From Lysobacter sp. FW306-1B-D06B (lineage in GTDB: Bacteria > Pseudomonadota > Gammaproteobacteria > Xanthomonadales > Xanthomonadaceae): a stretch of 64,000 bases of DNA. The stretch spans positions 992,001 to 1,056,000 of the forward strand of contig NZ_CP151802.1 of assembly GCF_038446665.1 (NCBI RefSeq). Reading direction: 5' to 3'. The position numbers and the translations under genes were made by a program. The notes below the pieces were generated by a model. It ran no database searches and had not been told where the DNA came from. It saw only the letters and a list, made by a program, of their open reading frames with translations. Shown here one piece after another: positions 50,806 through 60,022 of this stretch (positions within the stretch are counted from its first letter, which is position 1; each line of letters starts with the position of its first letter).

Positions 50806-52347
50806 TTACATCCGCACGATGCTCGCCAGCGCGATGAACGCCACCGCGAAGCCGAGCAGCACGAAGTACAGATTGCCGATCACGAAGTAGCGCAGCGAAG
50901 TGAGCAGCCAGCCGTTTCGGTACACGCGCTTCTGCATGATCCACAGGTAGATCGGCATCCACAGCCACAGCGCGAACTCCAGCAGCCCGGAGATCCAGCC
51001 GAATGCCACCCAGTGCGGCGTGATCGCCTTGTCCAGCGCGAACAGCAGGAAGAAGGCGAGGATCGCCAGGCACAGGTAAGCGTGGCTGTAGAGCGCGATG
51101 ACCAGGTGCTCCATGTACAGGCGCTTCGAGCCCAGGTAGGCGAGCTTGAGCAGCAGCGCGAACACCGGCACCAGCAGGAACAGCGCCGAGGGCACCGCGC
51201 CCAGCGCCGCGCGCACCCACAGGCCGTAGTCGTACTGCACGCGCGCGAAGTTGTCCTTGCCGTGCGCGATCTGCGAATTGAGCCACTTGTTGAGGAAGGC
51301 CGGCGCCCACGACAGCTTGAGCGGATTGAGTTCCTCGTCCCACGGCTCGTCGCTGCCGAACAGCGTCAGGCGGCTCTCGCAACTGCTGTCGCCGTAGATG
51401 CGCGCATCATCGGCGGCCTTGCGCGAACGCGAGCCTTCGCTGCCGCGCGCCACCGCGATCTGCAACTGCGCCGCACGGCACGCGGACGCGTGGTTGGTCT
51501 CGCGGATCTCGCCGAGCATGCGCCGGCGCTCGGCGGCCTTGGCGGCCGGCAGCGCCGCCAGCTCGCCCTGCTGCTTGCGCAGGCGCGTGTTGCGCAGCTG
51601 CTCGAGCTCGGCCAGCGTCTTGGCCTTCTCCATTTCCGGGACGGCCTGCGTGCTCTTGGATTCGGCCTTGATCTCGCGCAGCGCGGCGGCCTTCTCGCGT
51701 TCGACCTCGCGCGGCGTGAGGTTCTGCTCCTTGATGATCTCGGCGACGCGGCGGTCGGCGGCGGCGTTCACATCCGCCATCGCGATTTCGAACGGCTTGC
51801 GCACGTGCGGCAGCATCGTGGTGACGGCGTCGCGGCCTTCGGCGAGTTCGGCCAGCTCGGTCGCGCGGACGCGCTCGACGTCCTCGATGTCGTTGGCGGT
51901 GGCGAAGCGCTTGTTCTCGCGGTTGACGTTCTGCGCGCGATTGGGGTTGCTGGACACGCCCGCATCGAGCAATGGCACCGTCGCGTCCTGCGTCTCGACG
52001 CGGATCACCATCTGCGCGACGAAGAATGTCAGCACGCTCAGCACCACGAACAGGCGCAGCGGCGCGACGTACTTCGCGCGCTGGCCGGACAGGTAGTTGA
52101 TGGCGACGCGGCCGGGCGAAATGAGATCGCGCAGCGTGCGGAAGATGCGGCCGTCCAGGTGCCAGAACGCTTCGAACACTTCCTCCACGGCATGGGCCGC
52201 GTGGCGGATCGGGTTGACGATGGACTGGCCGCAGTCGTGGCAGTAGTGGCCCTGCAGCGGCGCGCCGCAGTTTTCGCAGTGGGTCGGCGCGTCGTGGGGC
52301 GACTCGCCGCCGTGCGTATCGTGGCCGTTCGCAGTGCTGGAACTCAT
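50806..52347 (-). CDS. DUF3667 membrane protein with N-terminal zinc ribbon and coiled coil
   Basis: A 513-residue protein. Residues 24-40 form a zinc ribbon (CENCGAPLQGHYCHDCGQ). DUF3667 follows (GRIFRTLRDLISPGRVAINY, LSGQRAKYVAPLRLFVVLSV) with a first membrane helix near residue 105. A central stretch of about 200 residues (ERVRATELAELAEGRDAV, REVEREKAAALREIKAESKS, LAELEQLRNTRLRKQQGELA) is likely coiled coil and periplasmic. The C-terminal 150 residues hold four or five helices (AALGAVPSALFLLVPVFALL and onward). GGGGAGAG precedes the ATG. Function unknown. Confidence 0.82.
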   Translation of the reverse strand: MSSSTANGHDTHGGESPHDAPTHCENCGAPLQGHYCHDCGQSIVNPIRHAAHAVEEVFEAFWHLDGRIFRTLRDLISPGRVAINYLSGQRAKYVAPLRLFVVLSVLTFFVAQMVIRVETQDATVPLLDAGVSSNPNRAQNVNRENKRFATANDIEDVERVRATELAELAEGRDAVTTMLPHVRKPFEIAMADVNAAADRRVAEIIKEQNLTPREVEREKAAALREIKAESKSTQAVPEMEKAKTLAELEQLRNTRLRKQQGELAALPAAKAAERRRMLGEIRETNHASACRAAQLQIAVARGSEGSRSRKAADDARIYGDSSCESRLTLFGSDEPWDEELNPLKLSWAPAFLNKWLNSQIAHGKDNFARVQYDYGLWVRAALGAVPSALFLLVPVFALLLKLAYLGSKRLYMEHLVIALYSHAYLCLAILAFFLLFALDKAITPHWVAFGWISGLLEFALWLWMPIYLWIMQKRVYRNGWLLTSLRYFVIGNLYFVLLGFAVAFIALASIVRM

Positions 52348-52483
52348 GTGTCAACGCTCTCCCCGGCGCACGACCACAGTCGATTCATGGCAAGCGGTTA
52401 AGATAGCGGGCCGCCGCGACCCGGCGCCAGCGCCCGACATTGGATGCGGTCGCGCGGCCGCAGTCGTGCGTCTGGTTGTTCCG

Positions 52484-53860
52484 ATGTCCCTTGCCTCTGT
52501 ATCGCCCGGCCGCAATGGCCTGTTCGGCGAGATCCGCACCACCGCCGTCCTCGCCGCGCCGCTCGTGGGCGGGCACGTATCCACGGGCCTGATCGGCTTC
52601 GTCGACAACGTGCTGGCCGGCCACCACAGCACCACCACGCTGGCCTCCGTCACCATCGGCACCGCGTTGTGGTGGCTGCCGATGATGGTGCCGATCGGCA
52701 CCCTGCTGTCGGTGCCGCCGTCGGTGTCGCAGCTCGACGGCGCCGGGCGCCGTGAAGACATCGGCGGGCTGTTCCGCCAGGCGATGTGGCTCGCGCTGGG
52801 CCTGGGGCTGGTGCTGTTCGTGTTCCTCACGCTGATTCCGCATGCGCTGGGGCCGATGGGCATCGCGCCGGAGATCATCCCGGGCGCGAAGGACTTCCTC
52901 CACGGCATCCGCTGGGGCGTGATCGCGCTGACGCTGTTCTTCTGCATGCGTTATCTCAGCGAGGGCCTGCACTGGACGCTGCCCACGCTGCTGCTCAGCG
53001 CGGGTGGGCTGCTGATCCTGCTGCCGGTGGGTTACACGCTGACCTTCGGCAAGTTCGGATTCCCGCAGATGGGTGCGGGCGGGCTCGGCGTCGCCTCGGC
53101 GATCATGCTGTGGCTGCAGGCGATCGGGTTCTTCGTCGTGCTGTGGCGGTCGAAGCGGTTCGCCGACCTGAAGCTGTTCGAACGCCTGGATCTGCCGCAT
53201 TGGCCGACGATCCGCGGGCTGCTCGCCACGGGCCTGCCGATCGGCGTGACCGTGCTGATGGAAGGCGGGCTGTTCATCACCACCGCACTGCTGATGGGCC
53301 GGCTGGGCGAAGTGCCGGCGGCGGCGCACCAGATCGCCATCAACCTGGCGGCGCTGTGCTTCATGGTGCCGATGGGACTGGCCGAGGCGACCACCGTGCG
53401 CGTCGGCCATGCGCTGGGACGTGCGGACTTCCACGGCGTGCGCCGTGCGGCCAAGGCCGGTTACGCGATCGTGCTGGGCACGCAGCTGTTGTCGGGCATC
53501 GTGCTGCTCCTGGGCAACGACCTGCTGGTGAGCTTCTACACGCGCGATGCCGCGGTGGCGACGCTGGCGGCATCGCTGCTGCTGTATGCGGCGGCGTTCC
53601 AGTTCCCGGACGGCGTGCAGGTGCTGTCGGCCGGCGCGCTGCGCGGCCTGAAGGACACGCGCGTGCCGATGGTGCTGGCGGCCGTGGCCTACTGGGGCAT
53701 CGGCATGCCGCTGGGCGCCGGCCTTGGGCTCGGCCTGGGCTGGGGGCCGCGCGGGATGTGGGTCGGGCTGATCGCCGGCCTCACCTTCGCCGCCGTGCTG
53801 CTGTGCCTGCGGTTCGTGCGATCCAGTCACCCCGATCGGCTGGTGATGCGCGGGCCGTGA
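52484..53860 (+). CDS. MATE family multidrug/metabolite exporter (NorM-like)
   Basis: A 458-residue membrane protein with twelve helices in two homologous halves. Family segments are RTTAVLAAPLVGGHVSTGLI, GFVDNVLAGHHSTTTLASVT, ALWWLPMMVPIGTLLSVPPS, GLPIGVTVLMEGGLFITTAL and LAEATTVRVGHALGRADFHG. It exports cationic drugs or metabolites using Na+ or H+. The ATG at 52484 gives the normal N-terminus. TAAGAT at about 52399 is a possible -10 shared with the divergent DUF3667 gene. Confidence 0.92.
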   Translation: MSLASVSPGRNGLFGEIRTTAVLAAPLVGGHVSTGLIGFVDNVLAGHHSTTTLASVTIGTALWWLPMMVPIGTLLSVPPSVSQLDGAGRREDIGGLFRQAMWLALGLGLVLFVFLTLIPHALGPMGIAPEIIPGAKDFLHGIRWGVIALTLFFCMRYLSEGLHWTLPTLLLSAGGLLILLPVGYTLTFGKFGFPQMGAGGLGVASAIMLWLQAIGFFVVLWRSKRFADLKLFERLDLPHWPTIRGLLATGLPIGVTVLMEGGLFITTALLMGRLGEVPAAAHQIAINLAALCFMVPMGLAEATTVRVGHALGRADFHGVRRAAKAGYAIVLGTQLLSGIVLLLGNDLLVSFYTRDAAVATLAASLLLYAAAFQFPDGVQVLSAGALRGLKDTRVPMVLAAVAYWGIGMPLGAGLGLGLGWGPRGMWVGLIAGLTFAAVLLCLRFVRSSHPDRLVMRGP

Positions 53861-54009
53861 GGCCGGGCGATCGGGGCCGTCCGGGCCCGGGTGCGGGCGG
53901 CTTTTTCAGGCCCCCGCGGATCACGATTCCGCCATACGCTCCGTGTTACGAATGGCGGGTGATTCCGCGCCCGCCGGCGATTACGCTGGTCGCGTAGCCA
54001 GGAGAACGT

Positions 54010-55893
54010 ATGAACGAGATTCCCCGTCGTGGTCCCATCGCCCGCTTCTTCGTCGGGCTGTGGGATGCGATGAACTTCACCCGCCGTCTGATCCTCAACC
54101 TGCTGTTCCTCCTGCTGCTGTTCGTGTTCCTGGCGGTCATGCTCGCCGGTCCGCGCACCAAGCCGCTGCTGGAGCGCACCACGCTGGTGATCGCGCCGGA
54201 AGGCGCGCTGGTGGAGCAGTTCAGCAGCGATCCGGCGACCCGCGCGCTGGAACGCCTGATGGGCCAGAAGGGCGGCGAGCTGCAATTGCGCGATCTGGTG
54301 CGCGCGCTGGACGCCGCCGCGCGCGACAAGCGCGTGGAACGCGTCGTGCTCAACCTGGACAAGCTGGAAGCCGGCGGCATGGCGTCGCTGCGCGAGGCGG
54401 CCGACGCGATCGCTCGCGTGAAGGCCAGCGGCAAGCAGGTCGTGGCGTTCGCCGAGATGATGGACCAGAAGCAGTACCTGCTCGCCGCGCAGGCCAGCGA
54501 GGTCTATCTGGACCCGATGGGCGGCATGCTGCTCGAAGGACTGGGCCGCTACCGCACGTATTACCGCGAAGGTCTGCAGGACAAGCTCGGCGTCGACGTG
54601 CACCTGTTCAAGGTGGGCGAGTACAAATCCGCCGCCGAACCGTTCGTGCTCGACGCGGCTTCGCCCGAGGCGAAGGAAGCGGACCTGTACTGGATGAACG
54701 ATGTTTGGCAGCGCTACCTGGCCGACGTCGGCAAGGCGCGCAAGATCGACGCCGCCGCGCTGGCGCAGCAGATCGACCAGATGCCCGCCGGCATCGAAAG
54801 CGTCCAGGGCGACCTGGCGAAGTTCGCGCTGCAGACCAAGCTCATCGATGGACTGAAGACGCGCGAGGAAGTGGATGACCTGCTCGCGCAGCGCGGCATC
54901 GCCGACGACGATGCGCCGGGCGGCTTCCGTCAGTCTTCGCTCGACGAATACCTCACCCAGATCGACAGCGGCATCAGCCCCGTGGACCCGCGTCCGCAGG
55001 TGGCGGTGGTGGTGGCCGAGGGCGAGATCCGCAGTGGCGAGCAGCCGCCGGGCACGGTGGGCGGCGAGTCGACCGCGGCGCTGCTGCGCGAGGCGCGCGA
55101 CGACGACAACGTCAAGGCCGTGGTGCTGCGCGTGGATTCGCCGGGCGGCGAAGTCTTCGCGTCCGAGCAGATCCGCCGCGAGATCGTCGGGCTGAAGAAG
55201 GCCGGCAAGCCGGTGGCGGTTTCGATGGGCGATCTGGCCGCATCGGGCGGTTACTGGATCTCGATGGACGCCGACCGCATCTACGCCGACGCCTCCACCA
55301 TCACCGGTTCCATCGGCATCTTCGGCCTGATCCCGACCATCCCGCGCGCGCTGGAGAAGATCGGCGTGCGCAGCGACGGCGTGGGCACCACGCGCTTCGC
55401 CGGTGCGTTCGACATCACCCGGCCGTTGCAGCCGGAAGTGGGTCAGGTGATCCAGTCGGTGATCGACAAGGGCTATCGCGATTTCACCGGCCGCGTCGCG
55501 AGCGCGCGCAAGAAGCCGGTGGATCAGGTCGACGCCGTCGCGCGCGGCCGCGTCTGGACCGGCGCGCAGGCGAAGGAACGCGGGCTGGTGGACGAGCTCG
55601 GCGGTCTGCGCCAGGCGGTGGATTTCGCCGCAACGCGTGCCGAGCTCGGCAAGCCGGGCGACTACCAGGTGCGCTACATCGAGAAGGCCGCTTCGCCGTT
55701 CGAACGTCTTTTCACCGGTTTCCTCAGCAGCCGCATCGGCGCGGCGTGGCTGCAGGATTCCGACCTCGCGCGCGGTCTGCTTGCAAAGGCATCCCCGCAG
55801 ACGGCGCAGGACCTGCAGTTCCTGCAGGGTGCAATCACGCCCACGCGCGGCGTCCCGGTGAAGGCGCTGGCGTACTGCTTCTGCGGTTTCTGA
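54010..55893 (+). CDS. sppA: Signal peptide peptidase SppA, 67K type
   Basis: A 627-residue inner-membrane serine protease with an N-terminal anchor (LILNLLFLLLLFVFLAVMLA), degrading cleaved signal peptides. It has two S49 domains. The catalytic dyad is split between them: Lys206 in LFKVGEYKSAAEPF of the first, Ser412 in MGDLAASGGYWIS of the second. VLRVDSPGGEVFASEQIRRE and ASTITGSIGIFG are also typical. Length agrees with E. coli SppA (618 aa). AGGAGA lies before the ATG. A CCCCTCTCCC repeat and a bidirectional terminator follow. Confidence 0.95.
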   Translation: MNEIPRRGPIARFFVGLWDAMNFTRRLILNLLFLLLLFVFLAVMLAGPRTKPLLERTTLVIAPEGALVEQFSSDPATRALERLMGQKGGELQLRDLVRALDAAARDKRVERVVLNLDKLEAGGMASLREAADAIARVKASGKQVVAFAEMMDQKQYLLAAQASEVYLDPMGGMLLEGLGRYRTYYREGLQDKLGVDVHLFKVGEYKSAAEPFVLDAASPEAKEADLYWMNDVWQRYLADVGKARKIDAAALAQQIDQMPAGIESVQGDLAKFALQTKLIDGLKTREEVDDLLAQRGIADDDAPGGFRQSSLDEYLTQIDSGISPVDPRPQVAVVVAEGEIRSGEQPPGTVGGESTAALLREARDDDNVKAVVLRVDSPGGEVFASEQIRREIVGLKKAGKPVAVSMGDLAASGGYWISMDADRIYADASTITGSIGIFGLIPTIPRALEKIGVRSDGVGTTRFAGAFDITRPLQPEVGQVIQSVIDKGYRDFTGRVASARKKPVDQVDAVARGRVWTGAQAKERGLVDELGGLRQAVDFAATRAELGKPGDYQVRYIEKAASPFERLFTGFLSSRIGAAWLQDSDLARGLLAKASPQTAQDLQFLQGAITPTRGVPVKALAYCFCGF

Positions 55894-55919
55894 GCCGACC
55901 ACGCCCCTCACCGAATGAG

Positions 55920-55957
55920 CCCCTCTCCCGCTGGCGGGAGAGGGGTTGGGGTGAGGG
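55920..55957. repeat. CCCCTCTCCC/GGGAGAGGGG inverted repeat after sppA
   Basis: CCCCTCTCCCGC, TG, GCGGGAGAGGGG, then TTGGGGTGAGGG; the 3' flank is identical to the copy after the yqhA-like gene at 2634. Confidence 0.88.
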
Positions 55958-55982
55958 CCGACGAAGTCGAAGCGCCTAAAAG

Positions 55983-56011
55983 AAAACGCCCGGCCAAAAC
56001 CGGGCGTTTTT
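55983..56011. terminator. Bidirectional terminator between sppA and the small lipoprotein gene
   Basis: AAAACGCCCGG, loop CCAAAA, CCGGGCGTTTTT. Confidence 0.9.
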
Positions 56012-56035
56012 CATTTCCACAACCGCCACCGCGAC

Positions 56036-56260
56036 TCAGGTCCCGTCGCTCTCCTGCGCATCGATCGCCGCGCGCTCGCGCTCGTTCGCTTCCTGCAGCT
56101 CCTTCTGCACGTTCTTCGCCTTCTCCAGCGGCGCATTGATCGCATCGCGCAGCTGCGTCGCCTGCGGTTCGACCGGTCGTTCCTTTTCCGGCGGCTTGGG
56201 CTTGGAACAGCCCACGATCAGCGCCGACATCGTCATCGCAAACAGCAGCGTCCGCGTCAT
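56036..56260 (-). CDS. Small lipoprotein of unknown function (74 aa)
   Basis: A 74-residue protein with a lipoprotein signal ([20 protein letters not shown]; lipobox LIVGC, Cys18) and a short charged helix ([32 protein letters not shown]) that could form a coiled coil. The composition suits a periplasmic envelope lipoprotein. No family is recognised. The gene ends just before the bidirectional terminator and is divergent from the SDR gene; the two promoters probably overlap around 56285-56300 (TAGCAT/TATGCT). Confidence 0.7.
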   Translation of the reverse strand: MTRTLLFAMTMSALIVGCSKPKPPEKERPVEPQATQLRDAINAPLEKAKNVQKELQEANERERAAIDAQESDGT

Positions 56261-56351
56261 CCCGCACCCCTCGCATGGTCCGCCGGCTATGCTACGCCGG
56301 CCGCGTGGCGCAGCAAGCGCCCGGCGTGTGCCCCCTATCACGGAGACGGCG

Positions 56352-57128
56352 ATGGATCCCAAGCGTTGGCGCCTGGACGGCCAACTGGCCCTGATCACCG
56401 GCGGCAGCGCCGGCATCGGCCGTGCGGTGGCGAGCGAACTGCTCGGCTTCGGCGCCGATGTCCTGCTGGCCGCGCGCGATGCCGCCGCGCTGGAAACGGT
56501 GCGCAACGAGCTGCTGGAGGATTTCCCCGACCGCGAGGTGCAGGGCTTCGTCGCCGATGTCGCCGACGAGGAACAGCGTCGCGAACTGCTCGACTGGGTG
56601 GAGGACTTCGGCGAAGGCCTGCACATCCTGGTGAACAACGCCGGCGGCAACCTCACCAAGCCCACCACCGACTACACCGAGGACGAATGGCGGCAGGTGT
56701 TCGAAGTGAACCTGTTCTCCGCGTTCGAACTCTCGCGTTATGCGTACCCGCTGCTCACGCGCCATGCGGCCTCGTCGATCGTCAACGTCGGCAGCGTCTC
56801 GGGCACCACGCACGTGCGCACCGGCGCACCCTACGGCATGAGCAAGGCGGCGATGCACCAGATGACGCGAAACCTCGCGGTGGAATGGGCCGAGGACGGC
56901 GTGCGGGTGAATGCGGTCGCGCCGTGGTACATCCGCACGCGCCGCACGTCGGACAAGCTGGCCGATCCGGATTACCTGGACGAAGTGCTGCTGCGCACGC
57001 CGCTGGGCCGCATCGGCGAACCGGAGGAAGTGGCGGCGGCGGTTGCGTTCCTGTGCCTGCCCGCATCGGGCTACATCACCGGCGAGTGCATCGCGGTGGA
57101 CGGCGGATTCCTGCGCTACGGCTTCTGA
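56352..57128 (+). CDS. SDR family oxidoreductase (tropinone reductase-like)
   Basis: A 258-residue NAD(P)-dependent short-chain dehydrogenase. Cofactor motif [18 protein letters not shown] (TGxxxGIG, near residues 17-23), NNAG at about 97-100, catalytic Ser in VNVGSVSG and Tyr-x3-Lys in [19 protein letters not shown] and [19 protein letters not shown] close the family. The pattern fits the tropinone reductase-like group; the real substrate is unknown. The ATG has CGGAGA seven bases upstream. Confidence 0.92.
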   Translation: MDPKRWRLDGQLALITGGSAGIGRAVASELLGFGADVLLAARDAAALETVRNELLEDFPDREVQGFVADVADEEQRRELLDWVEDFGEGLHILVNNAGGNLTKPTTDYTEDEWRQVFEVNLFSAFELSRYAYPLLTRHAASSIVNVGSVSGTTHVRTGAPYGMSKAAMHQMTRNLAVEWAEDGVRVNAVAPWYIRTRRTSDKLADPDYLDEVLLRTPLGRIGEPEEVAAAVAFLCLPASGYITGECIAVDGGFLRYGF

Positions 57129-57158
57129 ATGCGCGCGATGCGCATGGCGCCGGGCAAT

Positions 57159-57235
57159 AAAAAAGGCCGCCGGGCGGTGCTGAATCGCCTGGCGGCCCGA
57201 TGGCAGGCATAACGCCTGTCCTCTACCTGTCGAGG
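57159..57235 (-). ncRNA. Candidate small RNA or structured 3' UTR with three hairpins
   Basis: Read on the minus strand: CCTC/GAGG hairpin (57235-57220), CAGGC-GTTAT-GCCTG hairpin (57218-57204), then GGCCGCC/GGCGGCC (57197-57165) followed by TTTTTT (57164-57159), a good intrinsic terminator. It starts about 125 bases beyond the stop of the S15-type hydrolase gene, farther than a plain terminator needs to be. It may be an independent RNA, a 3' UTR-derived RNA or simply the terminator region. No clear promoter. Confidence 0.4.
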
Positions 57236-57361
57236 ATCAAGAACTTTCGTTCGTGGGTGCTCCTCTCGAGGCGGTCGTAGCGTAGCGCGCGCGTCGGTAG
57301 GAACAGGTGAAGGGATCGCGCCGCGTGCATGACCCGCACGTAACACCGGGTCGACATCGCC

Positions 57362-59260
57362 TCAACGCGGTCCCGCGAACGGCCGATCCTCCGGCACCGG
57401 AAGATCCAGCACCGGGATCTCCACGAAGCTCACCGCATCGCCGCCGTGGAAGATGCGGTTGAGCGCTTTCGACGGCAGCGACTCGTCGTAATTGCGCCCA
57501 CCCGTGCCGAGGTTGCGCTCCAGGCGCGGGAAACTGCTGCTGCTGATGTCCAGGCGGATGCGGTGCCCGCGCGGCACGAGGTAAGCGATGGAGCGCATCG
57601 GCACGTCGAGCACGTAACGCGCGCCGGGCGTCATCAGGCTGGGGCGTTCGACGCCGTCGCGATAACGCGCGCGTAATGCGCCTTCCTGGATGTTGGTGGC
57701 GCGACCGTCGGGCCACACATGCACGAGTCGTGCGATGAAGTCGGTGTCCGGCGCCGTCGAGGACACCACCAGTTGCGCGCGCAGTTCGCCGACGATGCGC
57801 AGCGGCTCCTGCAACGGTGCGGAGGTGTAGACGAGGACGTCGCCGCGCTTCTCCACATCGGCCTGATCGGTGGGGCCCGAGCGTTGCTTCGGGTCGCCCG
57901 TGCAGCACAGCGGGCCACCGCGCGACGGCACGGGTTCGGCCGGGTCGTGGATGAAATCGTCCGCGCGTTCGTCGCGCGCGGCTTCCAGCGCGAGCACGCC
58001 GTCGCCGTCGCGACCGTTCGCGTGGCCGTTGCTGGAGAGGTACCACGGCTGCGGGCGCGCTTCGGCGGGTGGCCATTGCGTCGAGCTGAGCCAGCGTTGT
58101 TCGTTGAGCACGAAGAACTGGTACGGCGGCAGTGCCTTCAATCCATCGCCGCGGCCACGCAGCCAGTAGTCGAACCACGCCAGGTACCACTGGCGATACG
58201 GCTTGTCGGCATTGCGCACGGGCAGGTCGCCGAAGCGGCCCGAGCCGATGACGATCTCCTGCTCGCAATGATTGCCCGGTGCGATGACCACGTGCTGCTG
58301 CCGTCCCGCCTGCGGCGATTGACGCTGCACCGAGCGGGCCAGTGTCAGCGTGCCGGACAGGCTGGGGTCGCCCCAGGTGTCGATCACCAGCGCCGGGACG
58401 CGCGGGCGGTCGTCGCGCGAGATGTAATCCAGCGAGCCCCAGCGCGGATCGCCGAGCGGGGTCTGCAGGAAGTCCTCGTATCCGTTCGGGCCCGGGCGCA
58501 ATTGCCGCACGACGTCCAGCACCGGCAGCGTGGGCAGGGCGCGGGCCATGTCGAGCTGCTCCGGCCACGGACCGTGGTCGGACTTCATGCCGTGCCGCGC
58601 GAACCAGCCGGCCGCGCCCGCGAGCTGGAACACGCCGCCCTCGAATGCGCCGAAGTACCCGGCGTGCCCGTCCACGTCGCCCGCCGCGCCGCCGGCGGCG
58701 ATGGGGATCATCGCCGTGTGCGCGGGATGGTTCGCGCGGGCCAGGGCGTATTGCAGTTCGCCCAGCGCGGAACAGCCGATCGTGCCGACCTTTCCGTTCG
58801 ACCAGGGCTGGCGGACGATCCAGTCCAGCGTGGCGACGCCGTCGGCGGTGGCATGGCGCCAGGGCAGGAAGTCGTCGCCGCCGGACTCGAACTTGCCGCG
58901 CACGTCCTGCACCAGCACGGCGTAGCCGTTGCGCGCGAAGAACAGACCCTCGCCGATGGCCTCGCCGTAACGGCGCCGGTTGTAGGGCAGGCGCACGTAG
59001 ACGGTGGGCAAGGGGCCGTCGGCCTGGCGGGGCCGGTAGAGCGTGCCGGCCAGGTGCGTGCCGTCGGGCATCACGACCTGCACGTCGTCGTCGATGCGCA
59101 CGCCGAACACCAGCGCGCGCAGCGGCTGCTGCCAATGCGCGGGGATGCGCTCGCGCAAGGCGAACAGCGCGCCCGCGGCGAGCAGGAGCGCTGCCACCAG
59201 CACGGCCAGCACCGTCCACCAGGAGAGCGCGGGACGCACTGCGGACAAGTCCATCTCCAA
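57362..59260 (-). CDS. CocE/NonD (S15) family hydrolase with N-terminal membrane anchor
   Basis: A 632-residue protein. An N-terminal helix (WWTVLAVLVAALLLAAGALF) acts as a signal anchor. The alpha/beta-hydrolase domain follows (VVMPDGTHLAGTLYRPRQAD, YAVLVQDVRGKFESGG), with nucleophile Ser in GTIGCSALGELQYALA, and likely Asp in ALVIDTWGDPSLSG and His in VIAPGNHCEQE. The C-terminal jelly-roll of X-Pro dipeptidyl-peptidase type is present (LVYTSAPLQEPLRIVGELRA, YLVPRGHRIRLDISSSSFPR). It probably hydrolyses an ester or amide in the periplasm. Two ATGs (codons 1 and 3) are possible starts. Confidence 0.87.
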   Translation of the reverse strand: MEMDLSAVRPALSWWTVLAVLVAALLLAAGALFALRERIPAHWQQPLRALVFGVRIDDDVQVVMPDGTHLAGTLYRPRQADGPLPTVYVRLPYNRRRYGEAIGEGLFFARNGYAVLVQDVRGKFESGGDDFLPWRHATADGVATLDWIVRQPWSNGKVGTIGCSALGELQYALARANHPAHTAMIPIAAGGAAGDVDGHAGYFGAFEGGVFQLAGAAGWFARHGMKSDHGPWPEQLDMARALPTLPVLDVVRQLRPGPNGYEDFLQTPLGDPRWGSLDYISRDDRPRVPALVIDTWGDPSLSGTLTLARSVQRQSPQAGRQQHVVIAPGNHCEQEIVIGSGRFGDLPVRNADKPYRQWYLAWFDYWLRGRGDGLKALPPYQFFVLNEQRWLSSTQWPPAEARPQPWYLSSNGHANGRDGDGVLALEAARDERADDFIHDPAEPVPSRGGPLCCTGDPKQRSGPTDQADVEKRGDVLVYTSAPLQEPLRIVGELRAQLVVSSTAPDTDFIARLVHVWPDGRATNIQEGALRARYRDGVERPSLMTPGARYVLDVPMRSIAYLVPRGHRIRLDISSSSFPRLERNLGTGGRNYDESLPSKALNRIFHGGDAVSFVEIPVLDLPVPEDRPFAGPR

Positions 59261-59383
59261 GAGTCGTTCCCTTGCGCTCGTGGCGGCCGCTGGGCGGCCG
59301 TCCGGGTCGGAACGGCGATCGCGTTCCGGCTTGTGTTCAAACGTGTGGAGGCCCGCCGGGCGGCCAGCGGCGCGCTGGCGCGG

Positions 59384-60022
59384 TCAGGGCGTGCAGGTGC
59401 TGTCGGCCAGGACGCGGCGGATGCGTTCGCCCTCGGCCGGCGTGGGGCGCGAGGCCGCGGCGAAGAGCGTGGCGGATTCGAACTCGCGCACGCGCTGCCT
59501 CCAGGCGTCGCACAGGGCCGCCTCGGGAACCGGCTGGCACGGGTCTTCCGTCATCTGGCACGCGGTGCCGCCGGCCATGGCGCCGGTGCCGTCCAGGCCG
59601 GTGACCTGCACGGGCACGCAGCGCGGCGGTGGTCGTGCGTCGTCGGAGAAGTAGCGCTCGCGGTTCCAGGTGCGGCATTCGAACAGCGCCGGCGGTGGGG
59701 ACTTCGGTGCTGCGATGGGTGGCGGCTCGGGCTCGGGTGCCGGCGCGATGACCGGAGGCGCCGGCGCCGCAACCGGCAAGACGGGCGGCGCTGCAACAGG
59801 GGCGGCGATCGGCGCGGGCGGCGGCGTTTCCATCACCTTCTTCTGCTGCCGGGTGCCCTTCGGGCAGGGCGTGCCGTTCTGCAGCGTCACCGCGCCGCTG
59901 GTGTCGGTGCATCGGTAGATGACCATCTGCGCGCGCGAGGTCGGCATCGTCGCGATGGCGAGCAGCACAAGCAGCATGGCGGGCATCGCCTTGCGCACGC
60001 GTGCCGCGAGCAGGCGCTGCAT
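59384..60022 (-). CDS. DUF4124 domain secreted protein (second of a pair)
   Basis: A 212-residue protein with a signal peptide (MPAMLLVLLAIATMPTSRAQ). The DUF4124 domain follows directly (VIYRCTDTSGAVTLQNGTPC, PKGTRQQKKVM). The middle is a proline/alanine-rich linker of about 50 residues. The end is a cysteine-containing region (LFECRTWNRERYFSDDA, CQPVPEAALCDAWRQR). The start ATG at 60020-60022 shares one base with the upstream gene stop. Function unknown; DUF4124 proteins are periplasmic. Confidence 0.75.
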   Translation of the reverse strand: MQRLLAARVRKAMPAMLLVLLAIATMPTSRAQMVIYRCTDTSGAVTLQNGTPCPKGTRQQKKVMETPPPAPIAAPVAAPPVLPVAAPAPPVIAPAPEPEPPPIAAPKSPPPALFECRTWNRERYFSDDARPPPRCVPVQVTGLDGTGAMAGGTACQMTEDPCQPVPEAALCDAWRQRVREFESATLFAAASRPTPAEGERIRRVLADSTCTP

